Assembly: GCA_964466115.1 (NCBI GenBank)
Contig: CAYXMH010000008.1
Location: 42,621-106,620, forward strand
DNA from: Pseudolysobacter sp964466115
GTDB taxonomy: Bacteria > Pseudomonadota > Gammaproteobacteria > Xanthomonadales > Rhodanobacteraceae
Direction of reading: 5' to 3'
DNA length: 64,000 bases
A program made the position numbers and the translations under genes. The notes below the pieces were generated by a model. The model saw nothing but the letters and a program-made list of their open reading frames with translations. It was not told the origin of the DNA and made no database searches. This document shows, piece by piece, positions 60,725 through 64,000 of this stretch (its first letter is position 1; every line of letters begins with the position of its first letter).

Positions 60725-61084
60725 TCATTTGAGTGCCAGCGCAATTGAAAGGATCGCCAAAATAATTGCCCCTAGCGAGAGCCAGTAGGAGCGCTCTGCC
60801 GTTTCAATGGCGTGAGAAAACGCCATAAATTGCAAATAGCTGAAATAGGCTTCTGGTTTAACTACCCATTCTTGCACCGTATCTGGCGAAATACTCAGCG
60901 AGACCTGATTCAGGTTCAGATGATAAATGCTTGGAGCGATGAACCGGAATTCTTTTTCCGTAAGACTACAGGTAGACATCGCATCGGAAACTGCGAAATT
61001 CGATTTAGACAAAGAGAACTCGATGAGCTGCACGTACCTATGTTTATCAATCTTTGTAAAGTTGGGCGGCCGAATGAGTCGCAT
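60725..61084 (-). CDS. Small C-tail-anchored protein
   Basis: The 119-residue protein has a soluble N-terminal part (TCSLTEKEFRFIAPSIYHLNLN) and one C-terminal membrane segment (YWLSLGAIILAILSIALALK), giving a tail-anchored layout. No family recognised. AT-rich like its neighbours; a 40-bp gap separates it from the DUF4145 gene upstream. Confidence 0.55.
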   Translation of the reverse strand: MRLIRPPNFTKIDKHRYVQLIEFSLSKSNFAVSDAMSTCSLTEKEFRFIAPSIYHLNLNQVSLSISPDTVQEWVVKPEAYFSYLQFMAFSHAIETAERSYWLSLGAIILAILSIALALK

Positions 61085-61126
61085 AGCATCTAATACCTGA
61101 TTTAAACCGAAATGAATTATTAGCCC

Positions 61127-61807
61127 TCATTTGAAGGTCTGTTTGGCATGTTCTGGCAGGATGTACACGCCCAATAGAAGGTGATCGAGTACATCGAAAG
61201 CGAGGCCCAGCTCTTTAGACGTATGTGGCTTTACCTCGTGAGCAGCATTGTTACCGAGAGTCCGTAGCTTATGCAGGATGTTTGCTCCGTCTTGAGTTAG
61301 AACCCCGATCGATACAAGAGAATTGATCTTTTGAAACAGCTTTCTGCCTGCAGCACTCTTGTCTTTACACACGGTTTCAACGATGGCGCGAACCCCAATA
61401 CCGCAAAGGACTTCTTGCTGGCTATTGAGCGCTGTAAGCGAGTCCTTATAGATACGTTGGATTTTGTCAGGCAGGAGATTCACATCAGAAAGCGGCTGGC
61501 GACCCTCATAAGGGCTTGGAAATAGCTCCTCATGAATGCTCTCTTCCCATCCCCACTCATCTTCTCCGACTTGAATATAGCCATCTTCGGAGTTGCTGTT
61601 CGTGCGACGGAACGAAAGCGTTTCACATCCCAAACACCTAACCACTTGGTACTCCGTGGCCCAGCAAATTTCGCAGCCTCTAGAGCCTGCCGCACCGCTA
61701 AGTGTGGCCTCCGTAACAATTTCATGCTTCGTCGAGCGATGACACTCTCGACAGGAACATTCAATCTTTTGGCCTTGGCGCTTGTTAAGTGCGAGATCGT
61801 CTTTCAT
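61127..61807 (-). CDS. DUF4145 protein with N-terminal zinc ribbon
   Basis: The 226-residue protein has an N-terminal CxxC set (IECSCRECHRSTKHEI, RGCEICWATEYQVVRCLGCET) as a zinc ribbon and a C-terminal DUF4145 helical domain (ALNSQQEVLCGIGVRAIVETVCKD..LRTLGNNAAHEVKPHT). DUF4145 occurs alone or fused to nucleases and helicases in defence-rich regions; biochemical role unknown. First gene of a leftward trio. Confidence 0.8.
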   Translation of the reverse strand: MKDDLALNKRQGQKIECSCRECHRSTKHEIVTEATLSGAAGSRGCEICWATEYQVVRCLGCETLSFRRTNSNSEDGYIQVGEDEWGWEESIHEELFPSPYEGRQPLSDVNLLPDKIQRIYKDSLTALNSQQEVLCGIGVRAIVETVCKDKSAAGRKLFQKINSLVSIGVLTQDGANILHKLRTLGNNAAHEVKPHTSKELGLAFDVLDHLLLGVYILPEHAKQTFK

Positions 61808-62016
61808 TAGCTAGAAGAATAGCAATACTGGTAAACATTGCGTTGGATTGATTTAATATCACCAAGAAATGCCGCCGTTTCCCCTGAGTCCCAAGCGTTC
61901 ATAGATTTATCCTCTGAATCATCTTGGGCCTTCGATTTAGTCCATTCAATATTTTGTAGATTCGCAGGCAGCTTAACTGCTTTTAACGTTCTGCGTTATG
62001 CGGCGACTTTATGCTG
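61808..62016. other. Intergenic region without recognisable features
   Basis: No open frame with coding character, RNA gene or clear repeat was seen. The promoter of the DUF4145 gene should lie near 61810-61900. Confidence 0.5.
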
Positions 62017-62307
62017 CTAAGCGCCACTTTCCTTCTGTATAACATTACCCTTAGCATCGATAAGCAAAAAAACGTGGCTGTCGGGTGGGCCATTCTTTGG
62101 GAAAATAAATACGTGATATTCGCAGTCGATCAATTTAATTTCTGTTGTATGCGGAATAGATAAATCTATTTCGCGGCTAATGATTTTTTCGATATTTTCG
62201 TTCGATAATGCGGCCGTACAGGTTTCTTTCTTTCCATTACCCTCATTAGCACATCCTACTAAAGCGCCAAATACGATATAAACCTGAATTAGTTTCATTA
62301 ACGACAT
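62017..62307 (-). CDS. Small lipoprotein, candidate immunity protein
   Basis: ATG 62307 is preceded by AAGGA; the gene overlaps the RHS stop by 10 bp, so translation is coupled. The 96-residue product starts MSLMKLIQVYIVFGALVGCAN with a lipobox ending in Cys 19; the mature part has two further cysteines (ETCTAA, LIDCEYHVFIF). No family recognised. A lipoprotein of this size directly behind a toxin tip fits an immunity protein placed in the periplasm. Confidence 0.7.
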   Translation of the reverse strand: MSLMKLIQVYIVFGALVGCANEGNGKKETCTAALSNENIEKIISREIDLSIPHTTEIKLIDCEYHVFIFPKNGPPDSHVFLLIDAKGNVIQKESGA

Positions 62308-64000
62308 GAGCTATTTTCCTTAGAGCGTGAGTCACGAATAGCATTTACTTGACTATGACAAACAGGATCATTTCCGCACTGCATGGCACTTTTATTTAAG
62401 CAATCTATCTCCATTGATCGAGCGTGGCACTCTGATGACGAAGAATCAATGTTCGGATTGCGAGGAGGGCGTTCGGTTTCACAGTTTGTACAAATTACTT
62501 CATTGAAATGGTCACCTTCATGTTTCTTCGTGCACGATGAGACGATCCTGTAAGCAGTCTCATTGGGGACTCGGTTTTTATCGATGTTAGAGCACGCAGT
62601 TTTCACACCACCGCAACAAATGACAGCTCCCCAATCATTTTGACTAGTGAATCTGTTAAAGAACAAGTTAGATGCGGCTGCCTTCGAACAACATGCATCA
62701 CTTGCATCCGTTCCTTTTAAATCCCACCAGCGATATCCATTTTGAAATGCATAATTGTAAGTCTCTAATCCGCCGGATAACCCAATTGGATCACTCTCCA
62801 CATATCTCCCGGTACTTGGCTCGTAGTCACGGAGATAGTTGTAATTGAGCCCCGTCTCGCTGTCGTAATACTGGCCCGGGTATCTCAAATTGAGAACAAA
62901 CGGCACACCATCCACATCGGGATCCTGATTCGGAAGGTTCTCTCCAAACGCGCTGCCAAAGAAATCCCATTTCCACACCGCTACATTGCGGACCGGGTCG
63001 ATGACTTGGCGCGGGGTATTGAGGTGATCGATTTCTATGTAGTACAGCCTACTGTTCTTTTGGATCGCGATCGGTTGGGTATCCAGGTAAAGGTATTCAA
63101 CAATCGCCTGACCTAAGACCGAGTACTCACCGATGAGTTGTCCACCTTCACCGTAGACGTAGGCTTGTCCTCCCAATATCCACCCAATGGGATCACCGGG
63201 TAACGGAATGGCACTGCTGTAGCTGACACTCTGCTTGGCCACGCGCTCGCCCCTGCCGTTGTATTGGTACTGCACCGAATTGCTGACCAGATTGATCGTA
63301 CCGTCGGCTTGTAATTGCCAGCCAGCCAATCGGTTTCTGCTGTCATAGCTCAATCCTGAACTGATCAGATTGCCGTCAGCATCATAACTTCGAGTAGTTC
63401 CTGCCACACTCTGCAATCGATGGCTGGTTGTTGGATAAACGTAGATCTGATCTGCCACTCCGGCCTTAGTCTTTCGGGTGCGATCGCCGGTCTTGGTGTA
63501 GCTGTAGCCTTCGAGGATTGCCGCTGCCGCATTGTCGACTTCGGTTAACCGGTACAGATCGTCGTAGCGATAGCGCTGCGTCGGTGGGGTTAATCCCAAT
63601 GCACTGCTGGCATCCTGCACATTGCCCACCGCATCCAATGTGTAATCCAATGTTAGCCCTCCCACCACAGAGCTTGTTATGGTATCGATACCGTAGTTAC
63701 GGTCGTACGTCTTAGTTTGGAGCCGGCCATTGCCGAAGGTCAAAGTATTCATCGGACCGAACGGTAAATAGGTCGCACCGCTAAGTATCGTGGTTGAAGC
63801 TGCGGTTGGGGTGGGTTTGTAGCTGATTTGGGTTACCTGACCAATGGCATTTCTTACATAGGTGACCTGTAGTCCACTGGGATAAGTCATCGTACTGACT
63901 CGATCGGCCAGCGTGTAGGTGTAGCGGGTCGTTAGCGTCAGCACCGTGGTATTGGTCGGGTTTGGGGTGCCGGGGGCAATGATGGCGCTTTGCACACCGC
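62298..64000 (-). CDS. RHS repeat protein with cysteine-rich HExxH tip, 5' end outside window
   Basis: The reading frame is open to the window end, so only the C-terminal ~567 residues are seen. YD repeats (RYRYDDLYRLTEV, RSYDADGNLISSGLSYDSRNRL) lead to the RHS core GLNYNYLRDYEPSTGRYVES. The tip of about 137 residues has 13 cysteines and a KKHEGDHFNE motif (HEGDH at 62522-62508), an HExxH-type zinc site, with CHARSMEIDC further on that may supply the third ligand. Many cysteines suggest a disulfide-stabilised toxin active outside the cytoplasm. It is a different tip from the one at 10.8-11.9 kb. Confidence 0.88.
   Translation of the reverse strand, partial: GVQSAIIAPGTPNPTNTTVLTLTTRYTYTLADRVSTMTYPSGLQVTYVRNAIGQVTQISYKPTPTAASTTILSGATYLPFGPMNTLTFGNGRLQTKTYDRNYGIDTITSSVVGGLTLDYTLDAVGNVQDASSALGLTPPTQRYRYDDLYRLTEVDNAAAAILEGYSYTKTGDRTRKTKAGVADQIYVYPTTSHRLQSVAGTTRSYDADGNLISSGLSYDSRNRLAGWQLQADGTINLVSNSVQYQYNGRGERVAKQSVSYSSAIPLPGDPIGWILGGQAYVYGEGGQLIGEYSVLGQAIVEYLYLDTQPIAIQKNSRLYYIEIDHLNTPRQVIDPVRNVAVWKWDFFGSAFGENLPNQDPDVDGVPFVLNLRYPGQYYDSETGLNYNYLRDYEPSTGRYVESDPIGLSGGLETYNYAFQNGYRWWDLKGTDASDACCSKAAASNLFFNRFTSQNDWGAVICCGGVKTACSNIDKNRVPNETAYRIVSSCTKKHEGDHFNEVICTNCETERPPRNPNIDSSSSECHARSMEIDCLNKSAMQCGNDPVCHSQVNAIRDSRSKENSSCR

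Noticed and set aside
61975..62016. GTTA/TAAC-rich stretch considered as another attC site
   Set aside because: No RYYYAAC...GTTRRRY pair with hairpin at correct spacing, and no cassette-like gene ends beside it.

Overview
The window is bacterial chromosome with a 48.7 kb integrated phage-like element in the middle. The host is most likely a gammaproteobacterium of the Xanthomonadales type. The support is moderate: genes are dense, composition is balanced to GC-rich, and a surface protein ends in a DGFE-type C-terminus that I associate with Rhodanobacteraceae/Xanthomonadaceae. Chromosomal genes include uvrB, a GspH/FimT pseudopilin, an MBOAT O-acetyltransferase cluster, tRNA-Val(GAC) and tRNA-Asn(GTT).

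Layout: 1-4.05 kb is host DNA, with the 3' part of a glycine-rich, PATR/DUF11-repeat surface protein converging on a COG4705-like membrane protein. 4.2-52.96 kb is an element integrated into the 3' end of tRNA-Val(GAC). A 21-22 bp copy of the tRNA end (4205-4225 and 52937-52958, one base deleted on the left) and pairs of TACCGTCA-like repeats with a 12-bp period mark the two ends. A P4-type integrase sits next to the tRNA. 53-59.8 kb is host DNA. 59.86-62 kb is a small accessory patch behind tRNA-Asn. 62-64 kb holds the 3' part of a second RHS protein.

Inside the element, 4.4-13.4 kb carries a giant SpvB/FG-GAP/RHS protein whose variable C-terminal tip has an HEAAH zinc-protease motif, followed by two exported proteins that could be immunity factors. 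From 13.4 to 35.05 kb, on the minus strand, lies a lambda-like late operon. Read in the direction of transcription it runs: amidase endolysin, coiled-coil membrane protein, Rz/Rz1, terminase, gpW, portal, S49 protease, gpD, major capsid protein, head-tail connectors, tail tube, gpZ, tape measure, tail tip, Dam methylase, a PD-(D/E)XK nuclease and a truncated antitoxin-like protein. Most of these genes overlap by ATGA. A promoter and two intrinsic terminators precede the lysis genes. A Q-like gene lies at 37.5-37.9 kb, with a plus-strand accessory block (VOC protein, NTF2-like protein, attC-like site, nuclease, small membrane protein) inserted between.

The control and replication centre (38-51.5 kb) has a RuvC-like resolvase, an iteron-like array with 11-bp phasing, a prim-pol/helicase, a Cro-like protein, and a CI-like repressor without a peptidase domain. 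Two inverted copies of the same operator/promoter module (41.56 and 46.58 kb) bracket the repressor, an unknown protein, a DUF2188 protein and an AAA ATPase plus subtilase pair matching the ietAS anti-phage system, in the place where lambda carries rexAB. The rightward early operon (46.65-51.54 kb) encodes recombination functions (Sak4-like ATPase, DUF669 SSB-like protein, RecB/Cas4-like exonuclease), a SleB-like hydrolase, a PrtN-like activator and an AlpA-like regulator, and converges on the integrase.

The most notable points are the twin operator module with a defence cassette in the rex position, the iteron array, the two RHS proteins with unrelated HExxH tips and adjacent exported candidate immunity proteins, and several orphan PD-(D/E)XK nucleases with small partners.
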